Assembly (NCBI RefSeq): GCF_000002985.6
Contig: NC_003282.8
Coordinates: 15,748,001-15,812,000 of the forward strand
Direction: 5' to 3'
Source: Caenorhabditis elegans
Lineage: Eukaryota > Nematoda > Chromadorea > Rhabditida > Rhabditidae
Length of the DNA: 64,000 bases
Every line of letters starts with the position of its first letter. Within the stretch, counting starts at the first letter, position 1. Both the position numbers and the translations under genes were made by a program. Below, one piece after another: positions 23,782 through 34,352 of this stretch. The notes under the pieces were generated by a model. The model made no database searches and was not told where the DNA came from. It saw only the letters and a program-made list of their open reading frames with translations.

Positions 23782-23849
23782 CTGTTTCACTTTGTAATTA
23801 TGAGTGCAACTTTTAATCTCGACAGTACTGTTAGAAGGTTTTTCAATTG
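23782..23849 (+). ncRNA. Candidate type I piRNA locus
   Basis: Core 23782-23789, exactly 100 bp after the previous one. TACT gives U at 23829, spacing 47 (alternative CAGT, U at 23826). Product would begin TGTTAGAAGG. Confidence 0.68.
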
Positions 23850-24055
23850 AAATTTCAACTATTTTGCCCACTCTGAGAGGTCGTTGTTTGGATGAATTTC
23901 AATTTAGAGTTTTTTTTTTAATTTCACAGTTTGCATGAAATATATTTTTGAAAAGAAAAAAAACTCTTAAGAAGAAGAAAAATGAGAAAACTTCATTGTA
24001 CTTATATTCGTGTATTACAATCTTTAACTGTACCATCTTTCAAAATATTTTTAAA

Positions 24056-24121
24056 CTGTTTCAAACTTTTATAAAAAACTAAAAACATGTGAAACTTTGA
24101 TATACATAGGGTTATTATAAA
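24056..24121 (+). ncRNA. Candidate type I piRNA locus
   Basis: Core 24056-24063; TGAT gives U at 24101, spacing 45. Product would begin TATACATAGG. Confidence 0.73.
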
Positions 24122-24733
24122 TGTTTGAAAATATATACTTTTTTTTGAAATTCTGTAAACTTAAATAGTCCTAGGTATGTTTTAGACACATTGGTAATTC
24201 ACTGGAAAATGAATGTTTTATCAAAATTTTGAAACGGTAAGTTTCAAAAGTTCTAACAATTCAGAACGACACAATTTTGACACTAATTTCAAAGAAAAAC
24301 CATTTGAAAATTTTGTTTACAGTTTCAATGGTTTTGTATAGACTTGATTTCTGGGGTTTTACTTATTTTTAACCTTTTTTGTCGTTTAGCTTTATCTAAG
24401 TCTAGCAAATTCCAAAGTTAATAGATTTTTGTTTTATGAAATTTTTAAAACAGAAAACATTTTCAAATGTGTTACTTTTCTGGTTCAAATCACATTTTCA
24501 ACTAATGCTTCCACAATTTGCTATAAAGTTTAAAAAAGTTCGACAATAAAATTATTCGATAGCTGTGACATCAAATCCTCAAAACTGTGGGCGTGTCCTA
24601 ACAAGTCACGCCCATTTTTTACTTTGAGACCAATTGCTGTGAGACTTTACTCTGAGAAAAGAATTTACTTTTTTGAACTTTAATCTAAACATTATTGAAA
24701 CAAGTTTTTAATAGTTACTCGAAATTAATTTTC

Positions 24734-24800
24734 CTGTTTCAGAGAATCTTTAAGCATTGCCAAACATTTTCAAAACCATTGAGGAATACAAAACACGATT
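24734..24800 (+). ncRNA. Candidate type I piRNA locus
   Basis: Core 24734-24741; CATT gives U at 24780, spacing 46. Product would begin TGAGGAATAC. Confidence 0.73.
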
Positions 24801-24941
24801 TGTATCTTGAACCAAACTTAAAATATTAAAAAAAAATTTCTCTAAAATAGAAAAATATAGATTTATGCAAAAATGCTCCATTGAGAAAATGTAGAAAAAT
24901 TGAAAGAAAATTCAATAACGTTTAAAGTGAAATACTATATA

Positions 24942-24949
24942 CTGTTTTA
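24942..24949 (+). promoter_or_regulatory. Decayed Ruby core (CTGTTTTA)
   Basis: Lies in a duplicate of the 27.36-27.55 kb module, where the same position is an exact CTGTTTCA (27482). One base change in the core suggests loss of promoter function. Confidence 0.45.
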
Positions 24950-25133
24950 GTTTGTTCTTAAAATTCAGAAGTAGGCAGTTGAACGTAATAGATACTTGCA
25001 TTTTCCCTCCATTTCAATGTTAGCCTATTATATTTTAATCGCTACTATGTTCTCAAAATAATTTTTCAAACAATTCCGTAGTTACTGAGAATTTGCCGAT
25101 TAATTTTCAGTAAAATTGAAAAATATTCATTGA

Positions 25134-25200
25134 CTGTTTCAGTACATTTTTATAATTGTGTGGTTTAAAATTCTAGTGCTCGTAACTTATTGTCGTCCTT
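25134..25200 (+). ncRNA. Candidate type I piRNA locus (duplicated module)
   Basis: Core 25134-25141; TGCT gives U at 25180, spacing 46. Product would begin TCGTAACTTA. The promoter region from ATATTCATTGACTGTTTCAG to AAAATTCTAGTG recurs at 25.58 kb. Confidence 0.72.
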
Positions 25201-25432
25201 ACCGCTGTATTTAAAACTGTTAATATATTTCAATTGATAAAAATGCATATCTTCAAATGTGGATTCCATTTATTTAATCCTAAACCTTACGAGGTAAATG
25301 GGAATTACGTTCAATTTGAACGGATAAATTAATGAAAATTTGATTAATTCATAAAATTGCAAAGGCATAATAAAAAAGTATTTTTCAGAAACTTAATGTT
25401 ATCTTAATAAACTCTACAAAAATTTGATAATA

Positions 25433-25495
25433 CTGTTTCACTATTTCCTGATGGATATAATATATTCAAAGTATTTTTTGTGGTTTTACTAAATA
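25433..25495 (+). ncRNA. Ruby core with poorly placed start
   Basis: Core 25433-25440; the nearest YRNT is TATT with U at 25475, spacing 42, shorter than the rest. Confidence 0.4.
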
Positions 25496-25583
25496 TTTAG
25501 GAGACGTGAAAATTTCGAGCAATTACTGAGAATTTCAGGATCTTGTCGATTATTTTTCAAAAAAATGAGGAAATATTCATTGA

Positions 25584-25649
25584 CTGTTTCAGTACGTTTT
25601 TATAAATGCGAGTTTAAAATTCTAGTGATTCGTTGTCATGTATTTTTTT
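25584..25649 (+). ncRNA. Candidate type I piRNA locus (duplicated module)
   Basis: Core 25584-25591; TGAT gives U at 25629, spacing 45. Product would begin TTCGTTGTCA, so the duplicate of the 25.13 kb promoter now specifies a different RNA. Confidence 0.72.
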
Positions 25650-26129
25650 TTGGATAATTTTTATGTTTTGCACTTTTTATGTTTTACCACTGTTTTTTAA
25701 ACTATAAAATTAATTCAATTTATCGAAAATTCATGAATTCACTAGTTTTTTTTAACTCTCTACAGAAATAATATTTGTATACCTTTTGAAGCAAAATTTC
25801 AAACATTGATTAAAAAAATGTATTCTTTGTTTACATCTCACAACGGAACTAATTAAATTTGTTAGTTACCTGCTTCAATATATTTTTGAAACCTGATTTT
25901 ATTTTTTTGATTTTTAAAAACTTAATTTTTAAAATAAATTTCCTTTATAGTTGCAATAGGTTAATGTTTCCAAATGCTTGCAAATCTTAGCTTTAGTCTT
26001 AGAAAACAAAACGTCACCCAAAACTACATGTTTCTATCATTTCAACTTTTACAGATTCATTAAACATTATCTAAAATTGATTTTATTTTATAATTATTTT
26101 CTTTATATTTTTTGAAATTAATTTTTTAA

Positions 26130-26196
26130 CTGTTTCAATGCGTTTTTAAATTTTGATTGAAAAAACTGGCATTAATCGAGGATTAATCGAGAATGA
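26130..26196 (+). ncRNA. Candidate type I piRNA locus
   Basis: Core 26130-26137; TAAT gives U at 26176, spacing 46. Product would begin TCGAGGATTA. Confidence 0.73.
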
Positions 26197-26980
26197 ATTT
26201 TTCCGTTTTTTTTTTAAGTTAACTTCACGTTACAACAAATTCAAATAGTTGAATAAATTGTTTGATTTCCTTTTAAAAGATAAATTTTCATTGACTTTTT
26301 CTAAACTTTCATCCACACCCAGGTGGGAAATTCGGCATGAAAAATTCTTACTGAATTTAGTGAAGCTTTTTGTATTCTAATGTTTTTATTTGTTCCACTA
26401 TTTCATTGTGCTGCTATGAAAATGGTTTTTGGAATATTTTGTTTTTTTTTTCAAATAATCTGAATAAGCTAAATTCTTTGAAGAACTTGCTTTTTTGTTA
26501 GCAGTAAAATTTCTTTTTTGAATTTTAACGTGTTTTTTCACAATTTAGGTACAACTTTAGACGTTTGACGATACTTAGAAAATTTAATGTATTGGTTCGG
26601 TAGGTTGGAATATTTTATTCAAATTTTGCAATCCCCATTATACATTATTTATCTATTCATTTCGCTATTCACATAAGATTATTAATTTTCTGAACACGTA
26701 ATCTATATATTCCCCATCAGATACAGTAATATATTTTAGTTTGATTTTTGGCTTTATAACATTTTTAATGTCTTTTAAAGTAGTTTTTGTCTGATGCCGT
26801 TTTGTTTTTCAAAATGCGACAATTTGAATTTTTAGCATTCATCTTAACTCTCAAAAATGTTTTTCAACATTTACAGCAAATTCGTAAAAAGTTAATTCTG
26901 GTTTTAAAAAGAGATACACAATGTTGTGATTACTGTTTTACCATGGAATAATGTATTTTGCAATAGAAAAAGTATTTCGA

Positions 26981-27047
26981 CCGTTTCAATAAGTTTTTAT
27001 AGAATCGCATTTCAGAATTTCAATGTTTCTTCCATTATATCAACGGT
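26981..27047 (+). ncRNA. Candidate piRNA locus, variant core
   Basis: Core CCGTTTCA 26981-26988; TGTT gives U at 27027, spacing 46. Product would begin TTCTTCCATT. Confidence 0.48.
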
Positions 27048-27162
27048 CAATTTATCAGTCATTAAATTTTAATTTTTTGCAAAAATGTTTGTGGTTTCAA
27101 AGATAAAACAATTTTTGTCGTATTGCCATAATTTTTCTCACGTTCGGTTGAAAATTCCAGTA

Positions 27163-27229
27163 CTGTTTCACTATGTGGTGATAAACAATCAAGTTTTGTT
27201 CAAAATAATTGTCTCTGTGTGGGTATATC
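27163..27229 (+). ncRNA. Candidate type I piRNA locus
   Basis: Core 27163-27170; TAAT gives U at 27209, spacing 46. Product would begin TTGTCTCTGT. Module duplicated at 28.65-29.18 kb. Confidence 0.73.
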
Positions 27230-27481
27230 TGTAATTTTTCAGACCTTGATCTACAACTAAACTCATTTTACAGGAGTTTTTAGCGAAAAATTGAAAAAAA
27301 AATTATAGTTACAAGCTGTTCTGATAAATTGCGAAGTTTTGTTTAAAACAAGGCCGACTGTCCCTTCTAGGAATATTCTCTAAAATTAAAAAAAATCAAG
27401 TGTTATGCAAATATTCTCATTTGAGAAAATATGAAACATTTGAAATATAATTCAATTATGTGTTTAATGAAGAATTGTTCA

Positions 27482-27547
27482 CTGTTTCAGTTTGCTTGTA
27501 GAATTCAGGTGTTAATTTCTACCCACTTTTAATGGAAATTGCAGTTC
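27482..27547 (+). ncRNA. Candidate type I piRNA locus
   Basis: Core 27482-27489; CACT gives U at 27527, spacing 45. Product would begin TTTTAATGGA. Paralogue of the decayed core at 24942. Confidence 0.73.
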
Positions 27548-28097
27548 AAAAATTAGAAAATCCCGGAAATTGCTGATTGATTTTGGATGTTTTCTAATAT
27601 AGGAAGCGTTTTACTACTGTATCATTTGGTTGTGATAAACTGTCATTTTGTTTTCAGAGTGTTTCATGCGGATTTTTCGTTAAATTTGTCTGTGTGTTTC
27701 ATAGTTTTTTTTCGTATGTCAAATTTATATTTTCATATGAAATTTTGCAAAGTTCAGCTTATCGGATCACTTTTGGATTTTTTTCCAGTTTTTAGATTTA
27801 CTGAACAAGCATTTACTTTATTCATCAACTTTTTACATGGCAATACTTTTTCATTATTTCCTGATAAACTGTCAAATTTTATTTTGATTACTACACAATG
27901 AATTTTCCGATAAACTTTCTCAGTTAATATTGGAAATTTTACTGGATATTTTGCACCACGTTTTTATAAAAATAATGGGTCTAGTGACAGTCGTATTTTT
28001 CAGTTGTTAATTGATTTTGTTACAAACTTGAAAAAACATTAAATCCCCAAAGTTAGTCCCGCCTTTTCTGGGAAAAGACCAAAATCGGGATCCTAAC

Positions 28098-28562
28098 CAG
28101 GGGTGTGCGGCAAGTTTGCCGAATTTGCCGTTTGCCGAGCTCGGCAAATTTCGAAATTTGCCGCACACGTCAAAAATTTTACAGTACAATTTTGACTAAA
28201 ATTATTGATTTTTTCGACAAAAATTTAGTAAAATGACACAAAATTGAGTTAGTTTTATGCTTAAGCAGACATACTACACGGAACTAATTCAGAAACCAGA
28301 TGTGTGTTAAGAATTCGGTAGTTTTGGTGTTCCAAAAAACATCAAAAATTATCAAAATTTTCCGAGTTTGCTGAGCTCGGCAAATTTGCCGAATTTGCCG
28401 TGCTCGGCAAATATTGAAAAAAGAGATTTGCCGAATTTGCCGTGCTCGGCAAATATTGAAAAAAGAGATTTGCCGAATTTGCCGTGCTCGGCAAATATTG
28501 AAAAAAGAGATTTGCCGCATTTGCCGAGCTCGGCAAATTTTGAGATTTGCCGCACACCCCTG
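28098..28562. mobile_element. hAT-type MITE with 16-bp TIRs and 8-bp target duplication
   Basis: Ends are CAGGGGTGTGCGGCAA and its exact inverse, 16 of 16. The 8-mer ATCCTAAC lies at 28090-28097 and again at 28563-28570. CAGGG-type ends with an 8-bp duplication are hallmarks of the hAT superfamily. The body is made of GCTCGGCAAATTTGCCG-like palindromic units and has no transposase, so it would be mobilised in trans. It sits inside an older palindromic MITE. Confidence 0.85.
28383..28530. repeat. 42-bp tandem repeat inside the hAT MITE
   Basis: About three and a half units of a 42-bp sequence containing TTTGCCGAATTTGCCG, TGCTCGGCAAATATTG and AAAAAAGAG. The period is a multiple of three, which is why all frames stay open on both strands; no protein is implied. 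Confidence 0.85.
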
Positions 28563-28649
28563 ATCCTAACCAATATCAGCCGCCGACATCTCACGGAATC
28601 CGCGCCTCACTGTGTTTACCTTGCTGCTGACGCGGCGAGACGTGAGGGT

Positions 28650-29180
28650 TCCCATCTGATACAATAATATATTTCAATTCTATTTTTGACGTTACATCGT
28701 TTTCTTTAAACAAATATATTTTCAGTACTTACAGTAAATTAAAATGTTTGATTGATCTGGAAAAAAATTGACACGGTTGTTATAACTGTTTTATAGTGGA
28801 AAATAATGGCTGGAGCCGGTTTGCTAAAACTGTAAAAAAATATTTTTACCCGTTTTACTTAGTTTTTATAAAATCTTCAGAAAATTAAGAATTTCAATGT
28901 GCTTTCAGGATCAGTATGAACAGTCAATTTATTAGTGTTAAAATTGATTTTTATTCCAAAAAAGTGGGTAGTCACAAAGATTAAAATAAATATGCCGTAT
29001 TGACATGACTACCAGTAATCAGAAAGGAATATTCACTACTCTCCCTAATGTTCCATTGAAAACTCAAAAAAACTGAGCAGTACAGTTTCATTGTGCGGTG
29101 ATAACATGTCAAGTTTTGTTCAAAACAATATACCACATGGGTAGATGTTCCAATATAGTTTCATTTGAATGAGTATGTTT
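28650..29180 (+). repeat. Duplicated piRNA module, copy 2
   Basis: Diverged duplicate of 26690-27260; its core reads CAGTTTCA (GTACAGTTTCATTG near 29085) instead of CTGTTTCA. A third partial copy follows at about 29235-29345 with an exact core at 29327. Confidence 0.78.
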
Positions 29181-29326
29181 TTTTTTAATCAGATCTGTGA
29201 ATTCTCAGATCTAAATCTACAATAAAATTTAATTTTTATTGCAAAAATGCTCGTGGTTTCAGAGATTGAACTATTTATGTCGTATTGCCATGATTTTTCT
29301 CACGTTCGGTTATCAATTAAGCATTA

Positions 29327-29392
29327 CTGTTTCACTTTATTTTAATAACTTGTCAGTAATTTTTTGCACAGTTATTTTTTCAGTTTTTGAAT
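29327..29392 (+). ncRNA. Candidate type I piRNA locus
   Basis: Core 29327-29334; CAGT gives U at 29372, spacing 45. Product would begin TTATTTTTTC. Confidence 0.7.
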
Positions 29393-29402
29393 GGGTATGC
29401 AA

Positions 29403-29468
29403 CTGTTTCATTAGGTTTTTATAAACAAAAAATCACTTGCATACTATTCTTTATAGGTTTCATTTCTG
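29403..29468 (+). ncRNA. Candidate type I piRNA locus
   Basis: Core 29403-29410, starting just after the predicted end of the previous product. TATT gives U at 29448, spacing 45. Product would begin TCTTTATAGG. Confidence 0.72.
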
Positions 29469-29680
29469 GCATTTCAATTTGATAAGGTTCTTCTGGAGAC
29501 ATCTCCTAATTTTGAAATATTAGGGAAAGTTTGTTATTATTTGAAAAATGAAATATAAAGTTGAAAAATGTAGTTCTTGGTACAAAGTGGCATATTTTAG
29601 AACTGCAAAACAATTTTCAAGTGTTTCAGAATTAAATTCCAAAAATTATATAATGTATATAATGTTACTTTAAACGTCGA

Positions 29681-29748
29681 CTGTTTCACCACCTTTTCTT
29701 GTATTCGTTTATTTTAAAGAAATTTAATAAAAAAGTTAAATGCCTGAA
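29681..29748 (+). ncRNA. Candidate type I piRNA locus
   Basis: Core 29681-29688; TAAT gives U at 29728, spacing 47. Product would begin TAAAAAAGTT. Confidence 0.68.
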
Positions 29749-29818
29749 ATATTGAAATTTGTTTTAATAGTGGATGATTTGCAACAAATAATTTGTTTTG
29801 GAAATTTAACAAATTTCG

Positions 29819-29885
29819 CTGTTTCATTAAAACTTTATGAACACAGCAGGATCACATAAAACAATTGGGATCCAATGTGAAATGC
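29819..29885 (+). ncRNA. Candidate type I piRNA locus
   Basis: Core 29819-29826; CAAT gives U at 29865, spacing 46. Product would begin TTGGGATCCA. Confidence 0.74.
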
Positions 29886-29918
29886 CAAAAGTTTTCAAAT
29901 AACTATTCTAGTGTTCAC

Positions 29919-30276
29919 TACACTCGAAATAATAAAACTGCGTGGAGTGTACTGCAGAAAACCTCATAATTAGGCCCCGCCTTTTTTTCGTCCACTCACG
30001 GGGAAAAGGCAAAATTCGGGGACCAACCAATATCAGGCCGCCGACATCTCATGGGTTCCGCGCGCCGCTATGTTTAAGTCGTTGTGGGTGTGGCAAGCTG
30101 TCTCCGCCCGCTGCGAGTTAAACATAGCGGCGCGCGGAACCCATGAGATGTCGGCGGCCTGATATTGGTTGGTCCCCGAATTTTGCCTTTTCCCCGTGAG
30201 TGGACGAAAAAAAGGCGGGGCCTAAATATTAGGTTTTCTGCAGTACACGCCACGCAGTTTTATTATTTTGAGTGTA
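29919..30276. mobile_element. Palindromic TA-flanked MITE, copy 2
   Basis: A 358-bp palindrome with the same ends and centre as the 19.86 kb copy, differing at only a few positions (for example GTTTAAGTCG for GCTTAACTCG at the centre). TA bounds both ends. It lies about 55 bp downstream of the piRNA candidate at 29819. Confidence 0.85.
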
Positions 30277-30413
30277 TGTTCCTGATTTTGCAATTTAAAA
30301 TATTCTTCGAAATGAGTCATTCTATTGAAAACTTGCAGTTTTCAGTTTTTTTTTTCTAAAAATACCCTCAAGGTAGGTTTTTTGGAAGTTTACATGAAAG
30401 TCAAAAACAAAAC

Positions 30414-30421
30414 TGAAACAG
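30414..30421 (-). promoter_or_regulatory. Ruby core without a well-placed start
   Basis: Exact - strand core; no YRNT at spacing 45-47. Confidence 0.38.
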
Positions 30422-30835
30422 ATGTACAAGCCAAAAAGAGAACTGTCAATTTTTTTTTTGTTCGGAAAAAGCTTTGAAACTTTTTCAGAAAATTAGAAAC
30501 TGTTCGAAAATTTAGTCAAGAAACACATATATGCAAAGGAATTTTTCAATTAAAAAACAATTATCATGCTTCAACATGTTGTAAAATTTCAGTCGAATTT
30601 TTATCTTGTGTTCCTCCGAAAATAGTCTAAAAAGATAGATGGCTATAGGCAAAAGTGCCTATCTGTTCGCCTGTGACATTTGTGACAAATTCTGACGAGA
30701 AAATATGAAAATAACTGTCGAAACAATAAAAAAAACCACTGTCTAAACTGTCAGAGAAAAGAAGGGAAAATTTGGCAGTGAAAATAAACATCGAAATGTA
30801 ATTATTGAAATTACTTTTATAAACAGAATTAAATT

Positions 30836-30901
30836 GTTTTTTTTTTCACCGACGTAACAAACAAAGTTTATATTCTTGTTCATTGCAACTAACTGAAACA
30901 G
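30836..30901 (-). ncRNA. Candidate type I piRNA locus
   Basis: Core 30894-30901; TGTT gives U at 30856, spacing 45. Product would begin TACGTCGGTG. Divergent from the + locus at 31067. Confidence 0.72.
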
Positions 30902-31066
30902 TAATGTTATTTTTTCTAAAACGTCTCTCCAGTAGATTTAATTCAACTTTATACATTAATACTCTGTTTAAAGAGCATAGAGCATCTTGTGGTGGTTTTC
31001 ATCAAAAAAATTATTGAAAAGTATCGTTAAATTCGAAATAAATCAACTGTGTAGCGTGTAAATGTT

Positions 31067-31134
31067 CTGTTTCAAAATTTGCATTTTTGCAAGTGAAGTT
31101 TTTTTATTTGTGTTTTACAGAATCTACGTTAACT
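31067..31134 (+). ncRNA. Candidate type I piRNA locus
   Basis: Core 31067-31074; TGTT gives U at 31114, spacing 47. Product would begin TTTACAGAAT. Confidence 0.7.
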
Positions 31135-31139
31135 ATTAG

Positions 31140-33240
31140 ATGTTTACAAAATACAAACAGTATGACAACATTATGAATAAGAGTGAACTATTTTTTACAC
31201 TGAGCGAATGTTTCAAGTTGTCAATTTTAGTAAGCTTGAATGCCCAGAGTCAATATTTCCAGTAAGCTTAAACTGTCCCTATTTTAAAATCGAGCAGCCG
31301 ACATCGTGCGAGTTCGCTTGTTTTTTCGAGAGCAAAAAAAAGGAAAAACTGTTTCTGCGAAAAATGGATTGTAAAAGTGAATGTTTTTTGAAAAAATTTA
31401 TTTTGGTAGTAATTCGATACAATTTCACTATACTTTTAAAATAAAACAGCTTGATGTACAGCAATTGGTAGGGAGGCAAACTAGTTTTAATTTCTTCAAT
31501 ATTCATAAAATTAAAATCATTTTTACTTGTTAGATTCAAACACAAAAACTGCGAAAAAAATTTTAAAGGAACTTTTAAATTCTAGTTTTTCTGAAAACTT
31601 GTACAATTTCTTTGAGCTCGGTAGAGTAAAAATGAGAAAATTTAAGATTTATTTTTTTACATCCTAATTGTAATGTCATTTCTCTATATATTTTTCGAAA
31701 AATTTTCTGATGAAAAACGCTACAAGCAGCTCCATTTTTTTGGATTTCAATTTTTTTTAAAGTTTGACCAATTTACATTCTATTGCAATAACAGATCGAT
31801 GACATTTTCAAATTCCATATTTTTTCACAAAGCTTATTTTTAAATAATAAACATTGTATTAATAAAGTTAAATCCAAAGACAAGAACAATAATGTTTCAG
31901 TAAGTTATCATAAGCAGGTACTAGAATCTTGTTTTATTACGAAGAGATAATACTAGAATTGTTATTTGAGAACTTTTAACAATTTATTGAAACCGAACAA
32001 TTTTATTTGAACCTTCTGCGATCCTACAATTTTAATGAAACAGCAAAATCTGTTAAGTTTCAAAAACCAATTATTTTTCGAAACATCAAAAATAAATTGT
32101 ATTATGTTTGAGTTTACATAATGAGAAGAATTTAGTATTTTTAGTACTCGCTCAATAGATTAATTCATTTGAAGTATATTTAAAATTTCACAATCAGTTC
32201 ACACTGGATTAGTTATTTTAAAACTTTTGACTCTTTATTTGAACCTCCTGAAACATGGTAGCATAGAAACCAGATTGCCATATTCATGATGCTCAGTCTG
32301 AAAACTTATATTGGCTGCTGTCTCGAAAACACTTTAAGATTGATTTTTGCGATGCATATGAAAAATGATCACAATAAAAATCTTTTATACAGAGAACATT
32401 TTAAGTTGGGGCATCCTCAATCTGGCAGCAGCCGTTTGTTCGGTGGGGCGCGTTTGCAATCATCTAGCTGATGTTCCACCGTGGCAATTATACAAAAAGG
32501 TAGAGTAAAAGCACTTTACTGACATCGCATTGATCAATTAATTTTTTTAAAAACAAAATCATGTTTTACTGAATTTTTCGAAGATTTTTATTTTTTTAAA
32601 CTTTTAATTACAGTTTCAACGCTTTTTTTATAATCAAAAATTTAATGAACGCATAATGTTGGAGATTCCCAATTAAAAAAATATATTTTCACACTATTTT
32701 GATAATCCAACACGTTTTGTTGAACAGAATGCATGTGTCTGGAATTAAGATTTTTCTGATTTAATCTGACAGATTTACCAGAACTGGTTAAGCTTAGTCA
32801 AAAAATGTAACTATATATAAAATCATGTTTCATTAAACTTTTAAAAAATGTGCACTTTATTTGTTTGTCATTAATCCGTTTCTGTATAACATATTTTTAA
32901 CCAACTTTTATTTATAGATTTTTTGCATTTTTTTTGAAGTGCAGTATTCTACTGTTATTCCTTGAAATTCTACCAAATTTTCAGCAAAATTTGAAGAATA
33001 GTATGATCAGAATGAACTCAGAAAAAATTTCACAACTGCACAAAAAAAATCTTTTTTTTTTAGAAATTCACTGTTTCTACAACTTCATAAATTTTTCAAC
33101 ACTTAGGTCTCTCTCAGTTAGTTTAGTTCTGTACGCACAAATCCAAAAATATAGCCCCCGCCTGTCTTTCAGAAAATCTTTGGGAAATAGCTAACATTCT
33201 GCTCTCAAATTTTTATTTTCTTCCGAAATAAAAACCTTGT
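31140..33240. other. AT-rich stretch with few features
   Basis: One - strand piRNA candidate (32036) and a GC-richer patch at 32405-32490 (GCAGCAGCCGTTTG, GGTGGGGCGCG, TTCCACCGTGGCAA) that looks like a repeat scrap. Nothing else recognisable. Confidence 0.5.
31976..32043 (-). ncRNA. Candidate type I piRNA locus
   Basis: Core 32036-32043; TGTT gives U at 31996, spacing 47. Product would begin TCGGTTTCAA. Confidence 0.7.
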
Positions 33241-33267
33241 TTAAAAATTAAAAATTTGACGAAATTT

Positions 33268-33334
33268 CTGTTTCAAGAATTCTTATTATTTGTTTCCGAG
33301 TTGTTTCTGACAGTTTTTTTGCTAAGAGATATCG
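33268..33334 (+). ncRNA. Candidate type I piRNA locus
   Basis: Core 33268-33275; CAGT gives U at 33314, spacing 46. Product would begin with seven T residues, then GCTAAG, an odd low-complexity start. Confidence 0.62.
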
Positions 33335-33862
33335 CGCGTCAAATAAAATGCTTCACGTACGCATTCTCATGATTTATTGTTCCCGTAATAACTATTCTTT
33401 CGAGTTTAAAATATTTACTCACTGATTATATAAACGGAAAATTAATCAAACCTATGTTATCAAACAGACAAAAACGCCGTTATGAAATATTTTCTAACAG
33501 AAAACAATTTTTAACCGTTTCAGTATAAGAACATTTAAGAAAATTTGCAATTCAATAAATTTTGCTTTCACAAATATCTACTGAAATTATTATTTTTACA
33601 GTTCTTGAAACAAAATACATATTTTAACTTCCTTTTTCTCATTTTTTTCTGTAATTTTTTCAATTAAAAGTTAGCTTATTATTTTTTGTTGTTTTAAAAT
33701 GTTTCAACATCTTGCCAAAAAAGAATTGTTTTCCAAAAAGCATTCAGCAATTCCAAAAAATTCAAGATTCCAAAATCATAAAAACATATTTGCGAAAATC
33801 AATTCAAAGTGGGAAATAAATTAATTGTTGTTTGTAAAATTTTAGAAACTTTTGAAAATCGT

Positions 33863-33930
33863 TATTCGAATTTAAGATGAGTACTAAAAATACACGAGAA
33901 ATGCAAAATTATGACAACATTGTGAAACAG
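33863..33930 (-). ncRNA. Candidate type I piRNA locus
   Basis: Core 33923-33930; TAGT gives U at 33883, spacing 47. Product would begin TACTCATCTT. Confidence 0.7.
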
Positions 33931-34126
33931 ATTTTTTTAAAATTTGAAGTAAATGTTTCAAGTTGTTAAATTAACTGACCACAAAAAACAAAATACATTA
34001 CCATGCCAGCACGACTATATTAAGCAAGTGGCGGAAGTCAGATTGTGTCCTGAAAATATTTTAAAATGGGAAAACCCCCCAATTTTCAGTAGGAGCCAGT
34101 ATTGTTGTGTCGAATACAATTAAATA

Positions 34127-34192
34127 CTGTTTCACTTTTTTTAAATTTACAATCTGAATTTTTTTATTTAATGGGAGAATAGTAAGGACGTG
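34127..34192 (+). ncRNA. Candidate type I piRNA locus
   Basis: Core 34127-34134; TAAT gives U at 34172, spacing 45. Product would begin TGGGAGAATA. Last core before the locus 1 element pair. Confidence 0.73.
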
Positions 34193-34352
34193 ATTCAGAT
34201 ATTTGTAGAAATACACTATAACTGATAAATATTTGTAAACTGACAAAAGTTTGCTTTTTGAATTGATTAGATATATATATATGGAAAACCGGAGAAATTG
34301 TACTTTTAAAAACATGGAAATCTAACGGAATATATGAAAAAAATCCCGTTTC

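Larger units (their letters stand above)
26690..27260 (+). repeat. Duplicated piRNA module, copy 1
   Basis: Similar to 28650-29180: both run from a GATACA(G/A)TAATATATTT segment, through CGTATTG(C/A)CAT, to GGTGATAA and TCAAGTTTTGTTCAAAA after the core. This copy keeps an exact CTGTTTCA at 27163. Confidence 0.8.
28039..28656. mobile_element. Old palindromic-MITE remnant, split by a later hAT MITE
   Basis: The left piece (28039-28097) has CCCGCCTTTT, GGAAAAGACC and AAATCGGGATCCTAACC. The right piece (28571-28656) has AATATCAGCCGCCGACATCTC and continues to a degenerate centre. The pieces are contiguous once the 465-bp nested element and one 8-bp target duplicate are set aside. Confidence 0.65.
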
